A stretch of DNA of 64,000 nt from Izhakiella capsodis (GCF_900115045.1 NZ_FOVC01000010.1:47174-111173); one strand, 5' to 3'. Shown: positions 1-8,691, numbered from the stretch's first letter. The notes: generated by a model not told the origin, from the letters alone. Program-made: numbers and translations.

Positions 1-51
1 CCAGCCGTCATCGATGTTGAAGAGGAGTTTGGCGGAATGGGGGATATGCAT
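1..51 (-). CDS. possible truncated gene running off the left edge
   Basis: On the minus strand an ATG at 51 opens a frame that stays open for 17 codons to the window edge and begins MHIPHSAKLLFN. The composition looks protein-like, but there is no clear ribosome binding site and too little sequence to name a family. The plus strand is also open in frame 1 from base 1 to 264, without recognisable similarity. Either may be chance. Confidence 0.2.
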   Translation of the reverse strand, partial: MHIPHSAKLLFNIDDGW

Positions 52-263
52 GGTGCAGAGTATAAAGCGGAGCTCAGGTCATGCAAACACCCGAATCTGC
101 GCAGCAGCGCCGCTCACGCGACAGGCGTGCTACGTCTTGCGTCGTCTGATCGCTTGCAGCGTGCGCGCGCAGGGTTTGTGAAGCTGATGACAGCTTTGGT
201 TGACCCTCTATATGCCTTTCCCTATCATCAAAAAGATAAATTTAACTGGCGGTGCGGTGGGTG

Positions 264-1004
264 ATGGGCTTCAAAATTAAGCGACAATATCGTGACGTTG
301 GCGAGCTTATTAAACAGGAGCTGGTGGCGGGAAAATATTTGCCGGGTTCGCGCCTGCCGCCAGAACGTTCCATTGCTGAACGCTTTGGCGTGGGTAGGGC
401 GATCGTACGCGAAGCGATGATTATGCTGGAGGTTGAAGGCTATGTGGCAGTGCGAAAAGGCTCCGGCATTTACGCGCTGACAGTGCCCGCTGGTGTGCAG
501 CAAAGCAAAAATTTAATAATAGGCCCCTTCGAGTTGCTGCAAGCGCGTCAGCTGCTGGAAAGTAATATTGCTGAATTCGCTGCGTTACGGGTTACTCCGG
601 GGGATATTAAAAAGATGCGTGCAGCGTTGGATGCTGAGAAACAGGATATTGAAAGCGGCAGCGGCGGAGAGGGAGGTGACAAGCTGTTCCATCAGACGAT
701 TGCTGAAGCAACCCATAATACTATGTTGTTAACGCTCTGGAAGCAGTGCTGGGAAAACCGTGATGAAAATCCGATGTGGCGACAGCTCCATGAGCGCATA
801 ACCAGCCATACTTATCGTCGCGAATGGCTTAATGATCATCAGATGATCCTGGCTGCGCTGCAAAAACGCGATGCGGCGGCGGCAAAGCTGGCAATGTGGG
901 GTCACCTTGAGAATGTAAAACAGCGATTGATGACACTTTCCGACGTCGATGCTCCCGAGTTCGACGGCTATCTTTTTGAGTCCTGGCCGGTAAAAATAAA
1001 ATAG
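264..1004 (+). CDS. uxuR: GntR/FadR-family hexuronate regulator UxuR
   Basis: This 246-residue protein is a transcription repressor of the FadR subfamily of GntR regulators and closely resembles E. coli UxuR, which controls glucuronate and fructuronate catabolism. An N-terminal winged helix (about residues 5-70; LPPERSIAERFGVG, then IVREAMIMLEVEGYV) is followed by an FCD ligand domain with the family sequence GPFELLQARQLLESNIAEFA and a C-terminal AAKLAMWGHLENVKQRL. The ATG at 264 gives the normal UxuR N-terminus; GTG codons at 252 and 261 are alternatives. Length matches the family. It is more like UxuR than the paralogue ExuR because of the C-terminal FDGYLFESWP. No uxu catabolic gene lies in the window. 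Confidence 0.88.
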   Translation: MGFKIKRQYRDVGELIKQELVAGKYLPGSRLPPERSIAERFGVGRAIVREAMIMLEVEGYVAVRKGSGIYALTVPAGVQQSKNLIIGPFELLQARQLLESNIAEFAALRVTPGDIKKMRAALDAEKQDIESGSGGEGGDKLFHQTIAEATHNTMLLTLWKQCWENRDENPMWRQLHERITSHTYRREWLNDHQMILAALQKRDAAAAKLAMWGHLENVKQRLMTLSDVDAPEFDGYLFESWPVKIK

Positions 1005-1485
1005 TCTGATCGCCTCTTCAAATATGTTTCTATCTTAGGTGAATAATTAAATTTTAAGTTATTAATACGATGAAGATATTGCCACACTCAGCGCTTCTAA
1101 TTATTACGCTTAACTGAGATTCAGCCCGCACGTACTTACCACAAAGGTTGATAACAGGCGTACTTGAAGGATTATAACGATGACCTTCTCTGACCGCCTT
1201 TCGCTGTAATAACCGCAAAAACGCGGTTTGGTATTTACCGTCTGATGAATAATAGCGTGGTTAATCGCGTTGATTTTAAAGGGGTGCTCCGAGTGCTTAA
1301 GAATGGAACCGCCGCCCCTCAGGCATGATTCATGTTCCGCGCTCCAACTGCCTGCCCCATAGCAATAATTATATGCTGACTGGTTTCAGTCGCGACCAGC
1401 ATCCTGCTAGGGGACGCCATCCCACTCGGCTTTCACGACTACTGCACGATCTTATGGAACCGCTTTACTCATGATTTCGTGTTCT
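1005..1485. other. long non-coding stretch upstream of pstS
   Basis: About 480 bases with no convincing long gene. It contains a nine-codon open frame at 1180-1209 (MTFSDRLSL, preceded by an AAGGA at 1167) followed at once by a small hairpin, AACCGC at 1211-1216 with GCGGTT at 1223-1228. That arrangement recalls a leader peptide with attenuator, but no regulated gene follows nearby. An imperfect inverted repeat ATGCTG...CAGCAT lies near 1375-1405. Confidence 0.4.
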
Positions 1486-1490
1486 TCTGT

Positions 1491-1541
1491 CTGTCATAAA
1501 TCTGTCATATAAGCTACATTTTGCTGTCATTAAACTGTCCT
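1491..1541 (+). promoter_or_regulatory. two tandem Pho boxes (PhoB sites) upstream of pstS
   Basis: Two copies of the PhoB-binding motif are visible: CTGTCATAAATCTGTCAT at 1491-1508 and a second one, CTGTCAT plus CTGTCC, at 1524-1540. Each has two CTGTCA-type half sites spaced 11 bases apart. Tandem boxes upstream of pstS are the normal arrangement in enteric bacteria and would activate the operon under phosphate limitation. Confidence 0.92.
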
Positions 1542-1618
1542 ATTTTCCTTTCAGCAGCAACGCCTGATTATTATGAGCCGATCCTAAAAATATCAACTAT
1601 CACTCCCGTGGAGGGAAT

Positions 1619-2641
1619 ATGACACTGATGCAAAAAAAACTGGTGCAGATCTTTGCAGTCTCTCTTTCCATGACTGCGGCTTCAGCCTTCGCTGCGACCA
1701 ATCTTACCGGGGCGGGTGGTACTTTCCCGGCGCCGGTTTATAACCAGTGGGCGGCAACTTACAACAAGGATACCGGTATCCAGGTTAACTATCAGGGGAT
1801 CGGTTCTTCTGGTGGTGTTAAGCAGATTATTGCCAAAACCGTTGATTTTGGGGCCTCCGATGCGCCTATGACCGATGAAAGTTTACAAAAAAACGGTCTG
1901 TTCCAGTTTCCCACCGTTATTGGTGGCGTAGTGCTGGCGATCAACGTTCCGGGGATCAAGCCGGGTGAGCTGACGCTGGACGGTAAAACTCTTGGCGATA
2001 TCTATCTTGGCACCATTAAAAAGTGGAACGATCCGGCAATCGTTAAACTGAATCCGGGTGTTAAACTGCCAGACAGCAGTATTAACGTGGTGCGTCGTGC
2101 TGATGGTTCCGGCACCTCTTTCGTGTTCACCAGCTATCTGTCTAAAGTTAACAGCCAATGGGCGAGCAAAGTAGGAAAAGGTAACACCGTAAACTGGCCG
2201 ATCGGTCTTGGTGGTAAAGGTAATGATGGTGTGGCCGCGTTCGTACAGCGCCTGCCGGGCTCCATTGGCTACGTTGAATACGCCTATGCTAAGCAGAATA
2301 ATTTGACCTATACCAAACTTATTGATGCTGATGGCAAAGCCATTGCTCCGAGCAAGCAGAGCTTTAGCGATGCTGCGAAAAGCGCTGACTGGAGTAAATC
2401 TTTTGCTCAGGATTTGACCAATCAGAAAGGCGACAACGCCTGGCCTATCTCTTCAACCACGTTCATTCTGGTTTATAAACATCCGCAGGATAAAGCGAAG
2501 ACGGCCGAAGTGCTCAAATTCTTCGACTGGGCATATAAACACGGTGCTGATGCCACAAACAGGCTGGATTATGCTTCTTTACCGGAGTCGGTCGTTAAAG
2601 AGATCCGCGCCGCGTGGAAAGCTAACGTTAAAACCCAGTAA
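1619..2641 (+). CDS. pstS: phosphate ABC transporter periplasmic binding protein PstS
   Basis: PstS binds inorganic phosphate in the periplasm and hands it to the PstCA channel. The 340-residue protein has a Sec signal peptide (about residues 1-25, ending SAFA-ATNLTGAGG), and the mature start with its GAGGTFPAPVYNQWA motif is typical. Phosphate-contacting segments such as GIGSSGGVKQI, FGASDAPM and RRADGSGTSFVFT are present. The start at 1619 has a GAGGG ribosome binding site at 1611-1615. Length is close to E. coli PstS (346). It heads the pstSCAB-phoU operon and follows two Pho boxes. Confidence 0.97.
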   Translation: MTLMQKKLVQIFAVSLSMTAASAFAATNLTGAGGTFPAPVYNQWAATYNKDTGIQVNYQGIGSSGGVKQIIAKTVDFGASDAPMTDESLQKNGLFQFPTVIGGVVLAINVPGIKPGELTLDGKTLGDIYLGTIKKWNDPAIVKLNPGVKLPDSSINVVRRADGSGTSFVFTSYLSKVNSQWASKVGKGNTVNWPIGLGGKGNDGVAAFVQRLPGSIGYVEYAYAKQNNLTYTKLIDADGKAIAPSKQSFSDAAKSADWSKSFAQDLTNQKGDNAWPISSTTFILVYKHPQDKAKTAEVLKFFDWAYKHGADATNRLDYASLPESVVKEIRAAWKANVKTQ

Positions 2642-2660
2642 GACACTTAAGCAGACTGAA

Positions 2661-2686
2661 TCCTCCACTGGGCTATCAGCGGAGGA
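2661..2686 (+). promoter_or_regulatory. hairpin between pstS and pstC
   Basis: The stem TCCTCC (2661-2666) pairs with GGAGGA (2681-2686), extended by CTG/CAG around a short loop. There is no following T-run, so it is unlikely to be a full terminator. Stem-loops in this gap are known from other enterics and may protect the abundant pstS message from 3' decay, giving more PstS than membrane subunits. Confidence 0.6.
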
Positions 2687-2769
2687 GGGGTCGGAGGTAG
2701 GAGACTTCCGTTATATTTCGCCCCTCAGCGGCTCACGGTCTGATATTTTTCATCAAAATCGGAAATTTT

Positions 2770-3732
2770 ATGGCTGCATCTAAGCCCACAATGAAAGCCC
2801 CTGGCAAGCATGGCGACATTTTGTTCGGCGCGGTGGTGAGACTGGCCGCGCTGATTGTGCTTTTGATGTTGGGTGGCATTATTGTTTCCCTGATCTTTTC
2901 GTCCTTGCCGAGTATGGAAAAATTCGGCTTTTCGTTTTTGTGGAGCAAAGTCTGGGATGCGCCTGCCGACCAGTTTGGCGCACTAGTGCCGATCTATGGC
3001 ACCGTGGTGACGTCATTTATTGCTCTGGTTATTGCCGTACCGGTGAGCTTCGGTATCGCCTTGTTTTTAACTGAGCTGGCACCAGGCTGGCTGCGACGCC
3101 CGTTGGGCACGGCCATTGAGCTGTTGGCCGCGGTTCCCAGCATCGTATACGGCATGTGGGGCCTGTTTGTTTTTGCTCCGCTATTTGCCACTTATTTTCA
3201 GACGCCCGTTGGCCATTTGATGTCCAATATACCTATCATCGGCGTGCTGTTTTCCGGCCCGGCATTTGGCATCGGTATTCTGGCCGCTGGAATTATTCTC
3301 GCCATCATGATCATCCCCTATATTGCTTCGGTAATGCGTGATGTGTTCGAGCAGACACCGGTGATGATGAAAGAATCTGCATACGGTATCGGCTGCACGA
3401 CCTGGGAAGTGATGTGGCGCATCGTCCTGCCGTTTACTAAAAACGGCGTAATTGGGGGCATTATGCTTGGCCTCGGACGGGCGCTGGGTGAAACAATGGC
3501 GGTGACCTTTATTATTGGTAATACCTACCAGCTTGATAGTGCTTCGCTGTTTATGCCGGGCAACAGTATTACATCGGCGCTGGCCAACGAGTTTGCCGAG
3601 GCACAATCCGATACGCACGTTGCTGCGTTAATGGAGCTTGGCCTGATCCTGTTTGTTATTACTTTTATTGTGCTGGCCATTTCCAAGCTATTAATTCTGC
3701 GTCTGGCGAAGAGAGAGGGAGCGCGCTCATGA
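2770..3732 (+). CDS. pstC: phosphate ABC transporter permease PstC
   Basis: One of the two inner-membrane channel subunits of the Pst transporter. The 320-residue protein has six predicted membrane segments, starting with VRLAALIVLLMLGGIIVSLIF at about 24-44. The cytoplasmic coupling loop that contacts PstB carries the EAA-type sequence ESAYGIGCTTWEVMWRIVLP near 205-224, followed by GLGRALGETMAV. The start at 2770 has a weak CGGAAA site upstream. The 3' end overlaps pstA by four bases (ATGA), which implies translational coupling. Confidence 0.96.
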   Translation: MAASKPTMKAPGKHGDILFGAVVRLAALIVLLMLGGIIVSLIFSSLPSMEKFGFSFLWSKVWDAPADQFGALVPIYGTVVTSFIALVIAVPVSFGIALFLTELAPGWLRRPLGTAIELLAAVPSIVYGMWGLFVFAPLFATYFQTPVGHLMSNIPIIGVLFSGPAFGIGILAAGIILAIMIIPYIASVMRDVFEQTPVMMKESAYGIGCTTWEVMWRIVLPFTKNGVIGGIMLGLGRALGETMAVTFIIGNTYQLDSASLFMPGNSITSALANEFAEAQSDTHVAALMELGLILFVITFIVLAISKLLILRLAKREGARS

Positions 3733-4616
3733 CAATGCAGGGACGTGAGCATCGTGAACAGCTGGAAACCTCACGACGTAAAATGCAGGCTCGGCGGCGG
3801 CTGAAAAATCGCATTGCGCTTACCCTTTCGCTATTGACGATGGCGTTTGGTCTGTTCTGGCTAATCTTGATTCTGTTCACCACTGTAAGTAAAGGTGTGG
3901 GGGGGCTTTCCCTGGATTTATTCACTCAGAGCACCCCTCCGCCCAACGTTGATGGCGGTGGGCTGGCTAACGCCTTTATGGGAAGTGGATTGCTGATTTT
4001 CTGGTCAACGCTGGTGGGGACACCGCTGGGTATTATGGCGGGGATCTATCTGGCCGAGTACGGCAGAAAATCATTACTGGCGACATTTATTCGCTTTATA
4101 AACGATATTTTGCTCTCCGCGCCGTCGATCGTGGTCGGGCTGTTCGTTTACACCATTGTGGTAGCGCAGATGCATCGCTTCTCTGGGCTGGCCGGTGTGG
4201 TGGCACTGGCGCTACTGCAAATCCCTATTGTCATCCGCACCACGGAAAACATGTTAAAACTGGTGCCAGAAAACCTGCGTGAAGCCGCTTACGCTCTCGG
4301 AACGCCCAAGTGGAAGATGATTGCCTCCATCACCGTTAAAGCCTCGGTATCGGGTATTATCACGGGCGTACTACTGGCGATTGCGCGTATTGCCGGCGAA
4401 ACCGCGCCGCTGTTGTTTACCGCACTCTCGAATCAGTTCTGGAGCACCGATATGATGCAGCCTATCGCTAACCTTCCTGTCACCATCTATAAGTTCGCCA
4501 TGAGCCCATTTCCGCAGTGGCAGTCGCTGGCCTGGGCGGGCGTGCTGATTATTACCCTCTGCGTGCTGCTGCTAAATATTCTGGCGCGTATTATTTTTTC
4601 CAGAAGCAAATACTAA
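3729..4616 (+). CDS. pstA: phosphate ABC transporter permease PstA
   Basis: Second channel subunit of the Pst importer, partner of PstC. It has 295 residues, an N-terminal basic cytoplasmic stretch, six membrane segments and the coupling loop REAAYALGTPKWKMIASITV. The segment IARIAGETAPLLFTAL towards the C-terminus is the conserved PstA motif. The start overlaps the pstC stop by four bases. Length agrees with E. coli PstA (296). Confidence 0.96.
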   Translation: MTMQGREHREQLETSRRKMQARRRLKNRIALTLSLLTMAFGLFWLILILFTTVSKGVGGLSLDLFTQSTPPPNVDGGGLANAFMGSGLLIFWSTLVGTPLGIMAGIYLAEYGRKSLLATFIRFINDILLSAPSIVVGLFVYTIVVAQMHRFSGLAGVVALALLQIPIVIRTTENMLKLVPENLREAAYALGTPKWKMIASITVKASVSGIITGVLLAIARIAGETAPLLFTALSNQFWSTDMMQPIANLPVTIYKFAMSPFPQWQSLAWAGVLIITLCVLLLNILARIIFSRSKY

Positions 4617-4660
4617 TTAAGAAGCGCGGCTGCAGCGGCGCTAAGACGAGAGACGAGACA

Positions 4661-5428
4661 ATGGCTGATAGTAATTCCGTAAAACTTCAGGTACGCAATC
4701 TGAACTTTTACTATGGAAAGTTTCATGCCCTGAAAAATATCAATCTGGATATTGCCAGAAATCAGGTAACGGCTTTTATCGGGCCGTCAGGTTGCGGAAA
4801 GTCGACTTTGCTGCGCACGTTCAACAAGATGTTTTCACTTTATCCGGAACAGCGAGCGGAAGGGGAAATCCTGCTGGATGGGGAAAATGTTCTTACTTCA
4901 CATCAGGATATCGCTATTCTGCGCGCTAAAGTTGGCATGGTGTTTCAGAAACCAACGCCGTTTCCCATGTCAATTTATGACAATATCGCCTTCGGCGTGC
5001 GTCTGTTTGAAAAGCTTTCCCGCAGTGAGATGGATGAGCGTGTGCACTGGGCGTTAACCAAAGCGGCGCTTTGGTCAGAAACCAAAGATAAGCTGCAGCA
5101 GAGTGGCTATAGCCTTTCTGGTGGCCAGCAGCAGCGTTTGTGTATTGCCCGAGGTATTGCTATTCGTCCGGAGGTGCTGCTGCTGGATGAGCCATGTTCC
5201 GCGCTTGATCCTATCTCCACCGGGCGCATTGAAGAGCTTATCACTGAACTGAAGCAGGATTACACCGTCGTTATCGTTACGCACAATATGCAGCAAGCGG
5301 CGCGCTGTTCAGATCATACCGCCTTTATGTACCTCGGCGAGCTGATCGAATTCAACGATACCGATACTCTGTTCACGAAACCAGCGCGCAAGCAAACCGA
5401 AGACTACATCACTGGTCGCTACGGCTGA
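4661..5428 (+). CDS. pstB: phosphate ABC transporter ATPase PstB
   Basis: ATP-hydrolysing subunit that powers phosphate uptake from the cytoplasmic face. The 255-residue protein shows Walker A (GPSGCGKST), Q-loop (MVFQKPTPFPMSIYDN), ABC signature (LSGGQQQR), Walker B (VLLLDEP) and the switch histidine (VIVTHNM). The ATG at 4661 was chosen because it gives the family N-terminus MADSNSVKLQ; an in-frame upstream extension into pstA is spurious. A purine-rich GAGAGACGAG sequence serves as ribosome binding site. Confidence 0.97.
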   Translation: MADSNSVKLQVRNLNFYYGKFHALKNINLDIARNQVTAFIGPSGCGKSTLLRTFNKMFSLYPEQRAEGEILLDGENVLTSHQDIAILRAKVGMVFQKPTPFPMSIYDNIAFGVRLFEKLSRSEMDERVHWALTKAALWSETKDKLQQSGYSLSGGQQQRLCIARGIAIRPEVLLLDEPCSALDPISTGRIEELITELKQDYTVVIVTHNMQQAARCSDHTAFMYLGELIEFNDTDTLFTKPARKQTEDYITGRYG

Positions 5429-5511
5429 GGTGGTAGCGCGGTTGCTGATAGTTGACATCTGCCGTAAACGGCACTGAATACGCCTGTGAGTGCGGCAGGC
5501 TTGGAGAGATG

Positions 5512-6243
5512 ATGGAAAGCTTAAATCTGAATAAACATATTTCCGGGCAATTCAATGCAGAGCTGGAAAATATTCGCACCCAGGTAATGACGATGGGCGG
5601 CATGGTTGAACAGCAGCTGTCGGATGCCATTCTTGCTATGCATAATATGGATGCGGTGCTGGCTCAGCAGGTTATTGATGGCGATCATAAGGTCAACATG
5701 ATGGAAGTGGCGATTGATGAGGCTTGTGTACGTATCATCGCAAAACGGCAGCCAACGGCAGTTGACCTGCGGCTGGTCATGGCGATTATTAAAACTATCT
5801 CAGAGCTAGAGCGTATTGGTGACGTGGCGGAGAAAATCAGCCGCACCGCGCTGGAAAAATTTACTGTTCAACACCAGCCGTTGCTGGTGAATCTGGAGTC
5901 GCTCGGGCGGCATACTATTGAAATGCTGCACGACGTGCTGGATGCGTTTGCCCGTATGGATATTAATGCGGCGATCGATATCTATCGCGAAGATAAGAAA
6001 GTTGATCAGGAGTATGAAGGCATCGTTCGCCAACTGATGACTTATATGATGGAGGATCCACGCACTATCCCCAGCGTGCTGACGGCACTGTTCTGCGCGC
6101 GTGCTATTGAGCGTATCGGCGATCGCTGCCAGAACATCTGTGAAATTATTTTTTATTTCGTTAAGGGGCAGGATTTCCGCCATCTCGGTGGTGACCAGCT
6201 GGATAAGCTGCTAGCCGTTGACAGCAGTGTTAAGCCAGAGTAG
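5512..6243 (+). CDS. phoU: phosphate signalling regulator PhoU
   Basis: PhoU is a helical-bundle metal-binding protein that links the Pst transporter to the PhoR kinase and prevents Pho induction when phosphate is plentiful. The 243-residue protein has the two tandem three-helix PhoU repeats, each with an E/DxxxD-type metal motif (ELERIGDVAEKI and AIERIGDRCQNI). The start MESLNLNKHISGQFN at 5512 follows GGAGAG at 5503-5508. It is the last gene of the pst operon. Confidence 0.96.
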   Translation: MESLNLNKHISGQFNAELENIRTQVMTMGGMVEQQLSDAILAMHNMDAVLAQQVIDGDHKVNMMEVAIDEACVRIIAKRQPTAVDLRLVMAIIKTISELERIGDVAEKISRTALEKFTVQHQPLLVNLESLGRHTIEMLHDVLDAFARMDINAAIDIYREDKKVDQEYEGIVRQLMTYMMEDPRTIPSVLTALFCARAIERIGDRCQNICEIIFYFVKGQDFRHLGGDQLDKLLAVDSSVKPE

Positions 6244-6451
6244 TTCTCTTGTGGCCGGCTACTAGTGCCTTACGCCATAATTCACGCTAACCTGCGGGGT
6301 AATGTCTCTGCATTGATAGCGTTTTGCCGCTGATCAGATCGTTGGATTTTCTTACCCAGACGGGTTCATCTCATCTTCGGAAAAGTGAGCTTGGCTAAAA
6401 TCGGGCAAAGCCATGCTGGCGGCCCTCTGTGGCTTGCTATGGACGGTATGC
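6244..6451. other. non-coding gap after phoU
   Basis: About 200 bases between phoU and the converging small reading frame. No clear terminator hairpin with a T-run and no gene could be recognised. Confidence 0.4.
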
Positions 6452-6574
6452 TCACGGGTTTCGGGTGATCATGCCGCCAGGATCGGTTCTGAACCCTGGC
6501 TGATCCATGTTCAGCACATTGATGTGCAGGCATTCAGCAAGCTGAGCCCCCATATTATTGATTTTTTTATCCAT
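6452..6574 (-). CDS. possible 40-residue small protein downstream of the NleD-like gene
   Basis: A minus-strand frame of 40 codons starts with ATG at 6574, preceded by a perfect AGGAGG ribosome binding site at about 6588-6593, and ends with TGA at 6452. The product is hydrophilic (begins MDKKINNMGAQLAECL, ends TDPGGMITRNP), with no membrane segment. It begins 31 bases after the NleD-like stop codon and on the same strand, so the two could be co-transcribed. It could be a small effector, a chaperone remnant or the fossil start of a longer gene. No family was recognised. Confidence 0.4.
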   Translation of the reverse strand: MDKKINNMGAQLAECLHINVLNMDQPGFRTDPGGMITRNP

Positions 6575-6605
6575 ACGCAGATCAGTCCTCCTGTAAGCAA
6601 CGTAG

Positions 6606-7331
6606 CTAAAGTAACGGATGCAGTTTTTTCCGTTGGAATCCCTGAGTCACTGTATTGTCATCATGAATGAGCGCTAAATCGTGCGAATAGAATGTTCTGC
6701 GGGGTATCCCAATCTCTACACGAAACTTATTTTCTGAAAGAACTTCTTCAGAAAAAGCACCCAACCCAACAGTCCTGGCTTCTTCAAGCAAAAGTGAGCA
6801 GTCTGTTTGTGATTCTGGCTGAGAACTCTCAACGGTCAGCCGCTCTCCATTTAAATTGTGGAAAACGTGAAGAAGTTCATGGAAAACAGTGCACGCATGA
6901 AAGTCTACCAGGCTAATTCCTTGCCCACAGGGATATTCAACTGCATTCAGATTACAGTGAAAGTTGGAGCCAGTTCCTCGGGAGTTTTCAGCATCCGCAT
7001 CGCAGTGTGCTACCACCATTAACTCAGTACAATTGAGATATATTGCCAGTTTTTTTGATTTGAGTCGGGATGTTAATTCAATACAGTTCAAAAGAGTACG
7101 TCCGGTGTCCGTGGATTCGATCTTATCGAGAGCAGCTTCAAGATGCTGATAGATTTTATGGTTAGTCCCGTGGAAGCAAAGTTGTTGGTTGTTTTTCACC
7201 CAGTGCACACGCGACATTTTTACAAGAGATTGAATGTCTGTGGTTGAAGTTGAATTCGAATTCGAATTCGAATTCGAAAATGAGGGTAGAGATGACGAAG
7301 GTGATGTCAGATTAAGGAACGTAGGGCGCAT
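6606..7331 (-). CDS. nleD: NleD-like zinc metalloprotease, type III effector family
   Basis: The 241-residue protein matches the EPEC/EHEC effector NleD, a zinc protease injected by type III secretion that cleaves host JNK and p38 MAP kinases. The catalytic motif HELLHVFHNLNGE has HExxH at residues 151-155. The conserved C-terminus EEARTVGLGAFSEEVLSENKF and QGFQRKKLHPLL are present. The start MRPTFLNL at 7331 was chosen over an upstream ATG at 7361 because it matches the family. The N-terminus is Ser/Asn/Thr-rich and without a Sec signal. It is about 9 residues longer than NleD because of an SNSNSNSN stretch encoded by a hexanucleotide repeat. It sits alone between phoU and a fimbrial operon, probably by horizontal transfer. 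Secretion and activity are inferred. Confidence 0.88.
   Translation of the reverse strand: MRPTFLNLTSPSSSLPSFSNSNSNSNSTSTTDIQSLVKMSRVHWVKNNQQLCFHGTNHKIYQHLEAALDKIESTDTGRTLLNCIELTSRLKSKKLAIYLNCTELMVVAHCDADAENSRGTGSNFHCNLNAVEYPCGQGISLVDFHACTVFHELLHVFHNLNGERLTVESSQPESQTDCSLLLEEARTVGLGAFSEEVLSENKFRVEIGIPRRTFYSHDLALIHDDNTVTQGFQRKKLHPLL
7252..7278 (+). repeat. GAATTC hexanucleotide tandem repeat inside the nleD-like gene
   Basis: Four and a half copies of the six-base unit GAATTC stand in tandem. In the nleD-like reading frame they encode alternating Ser and Asn between the N-terminal signal and the protease domain. Gain or loss of one unit changes the protein by two residues without shifting the frame. 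Confidence 0.95.
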
Positions 7332-7987
7332 TAAGACCTCATGAGGATAAGTGTAAGTCAAGAGGGTTATACTTGATTGGCAGTGTACGCCACCACAACA
7401 GGGGAAGAACCTGGGACGTGGTGTTAATTAACTGTCGGTTTTTTGTTTTTAATATGTTTGTTATCTAAACGCAGGATCAATATTTGATGCGTTATTTTTT
7501 TGATTTAACTTATCTTTTTACAGTTATTTCCTAAATGAAATGTAAAAACATCTTCACACTTTTTCTTGATTTAACAATCTTAACTATATAAAACAATGAG
7601 TTGATTTTAAGTTATTAATTTAATTAATTGCTCCGACAGATCGATATAAGTAAAACAATAGTTTTAGTCTATATAAAATCAAATATTGATCGTTGTTGAC
7701 GATTAAATTTAAATGTGAATAATGCCTTGAATTAGGGTTAAATGATAAATGGTCAGCAATAATGCAATATTAAAAAAACAACGAAAAATAAGATAAGTAT
7801 CTATAATGTATTCAATGAAAATAATCATCTGATTGTTTTTTTTATCGTTATTTATTGGCGAAATTATTAGTGTTAATAAGAATCACGATCTAATTTCGTT
7901 TTTTATTCTAGATAAACCTCACAGTTTCATCATTAACAAACAATGTGTTGGTGATGGATGTTTTACGTTCAGAAAGGAAGATATGGA
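7332..7987. other. AT-rich divergent intergenic region (nleD-like / fimbrial operon)
   Basis: About 650 bases, very AT-rich from 7430 to 7960, between the divergent nleD-like gene and the first fimbrial gene. No reading frame is convincing. The composition would suit H-NS silencing and must contain the fimbrial promoter, but no single promoter can be picked with confidence. No HrpL-type box (GGAACC-N16-CCAC) was found facing the effector gene. Confidence 0.5.
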
Positions 7988-8557
7988 ATGAAACTAAATA
8001 ACTTCGTCATCGCGACCTCGCTTGTATTGGGAATGGTCTCTTTTGCTAATGCTGCTGGTGTAAACACCACTACTCCTACTCCTACTCCCACACCGCCTAC
8101 CGATCAGGGGCATGGCACGGTGTCTTTCACCGGTGATATCGTGGCATCGCCCTGTTCTATTGATCCCACAACGCTGGATCAAACGGTAAGCCTGGGGCAG
8201 ATCTCTGCAACGCAATTGGCCGATGGTGGTGCCTCCCGCCCAGCTAATTTTCAGATAAAACTGGAGAACTGTAATGTTAAATCACTGACAGATGGCGATG
8301 TGACAGAAACCTTCACCGGTGCTGCTGGAGTTGATGGTCGTTTGGGAATTAGTGGTACGGCCAGCGGCGCAAGTATTGCTCTGACGGATGGTGCAGGGAA
8401 TTTGATTAAACTGGGTACAGCCACCGCGCCGCAAAAAATTCAGAATGGTAACAACTCACTGGAATTTGCAGCATATCTCAAGGGTGATGATGCCACTGGC
8501 GGCATTGTTCCAGGTGAGTTTAACAGCATCGCCGATTTTACATTGTCCTATCAGTAA
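7988..8557 (+). CDS. major fimbrial subunit (type 1 pilin family)
   Basis: Probable shaft pilin of a chaperone-usher fimbria. The 189-residue precursor has a Sec signal peptide (MKLNNFVIATSLVLGMVSFANA) followed by a Thr-Pro repeat linker (TPTPTPTPP) and a pilin domain. Features of the family are G-x-V-x-F-x-G near the mature N-terminus (GHGTVSFTGDIVASPCSID), a Cys pair, the IKLENC segment, and a C-terminal penultimate Tyr (FTLSYQ) used for donor-strand exchange. The ATG at 7988 follows AGGAAG. An ATGGAATGA start-stop overlaps just upstream. It leads the operon and the following usher is 134 bases away, which suggests it is made in excess. Confidence 0.88.
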   Translation: MKLNNFVIATSLVLGMVSFANAAGVNTTTPTPTPTPPTDQGHGTVSFTGDIVASPCSIDPTTLDQTVSLGQISATQLADGGASRPANFQIKLENCNVKSLTDGDVTETFTGAAGVDGRLGISGTASGASIALTDGAGNLIKLGTATAPQKIQNGNNSLEFAAYLKGDDATGGIVPGEFNSIADFTLSYQ

Positions 8558-8691
8558 TAGATTCTTCTCTGCCTGTCTGTCTATCTTTACGGGCAGGGAA
8601 GCCAGTTAATTGGAATATCAATTAGTGAAAGCCAGTTTACTTTATTCCTCAAAAGATATTTTATTTATTCTAAGAGCCAATTTATAACTCA

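Noticed and set aside
8050..8100. Thr-Pro codon repeat of the major pilin as a phase-variable tract
   Set aside because: The repeat (ACTCCT units) is short and imperfect; it more likely encodes a simple linker.
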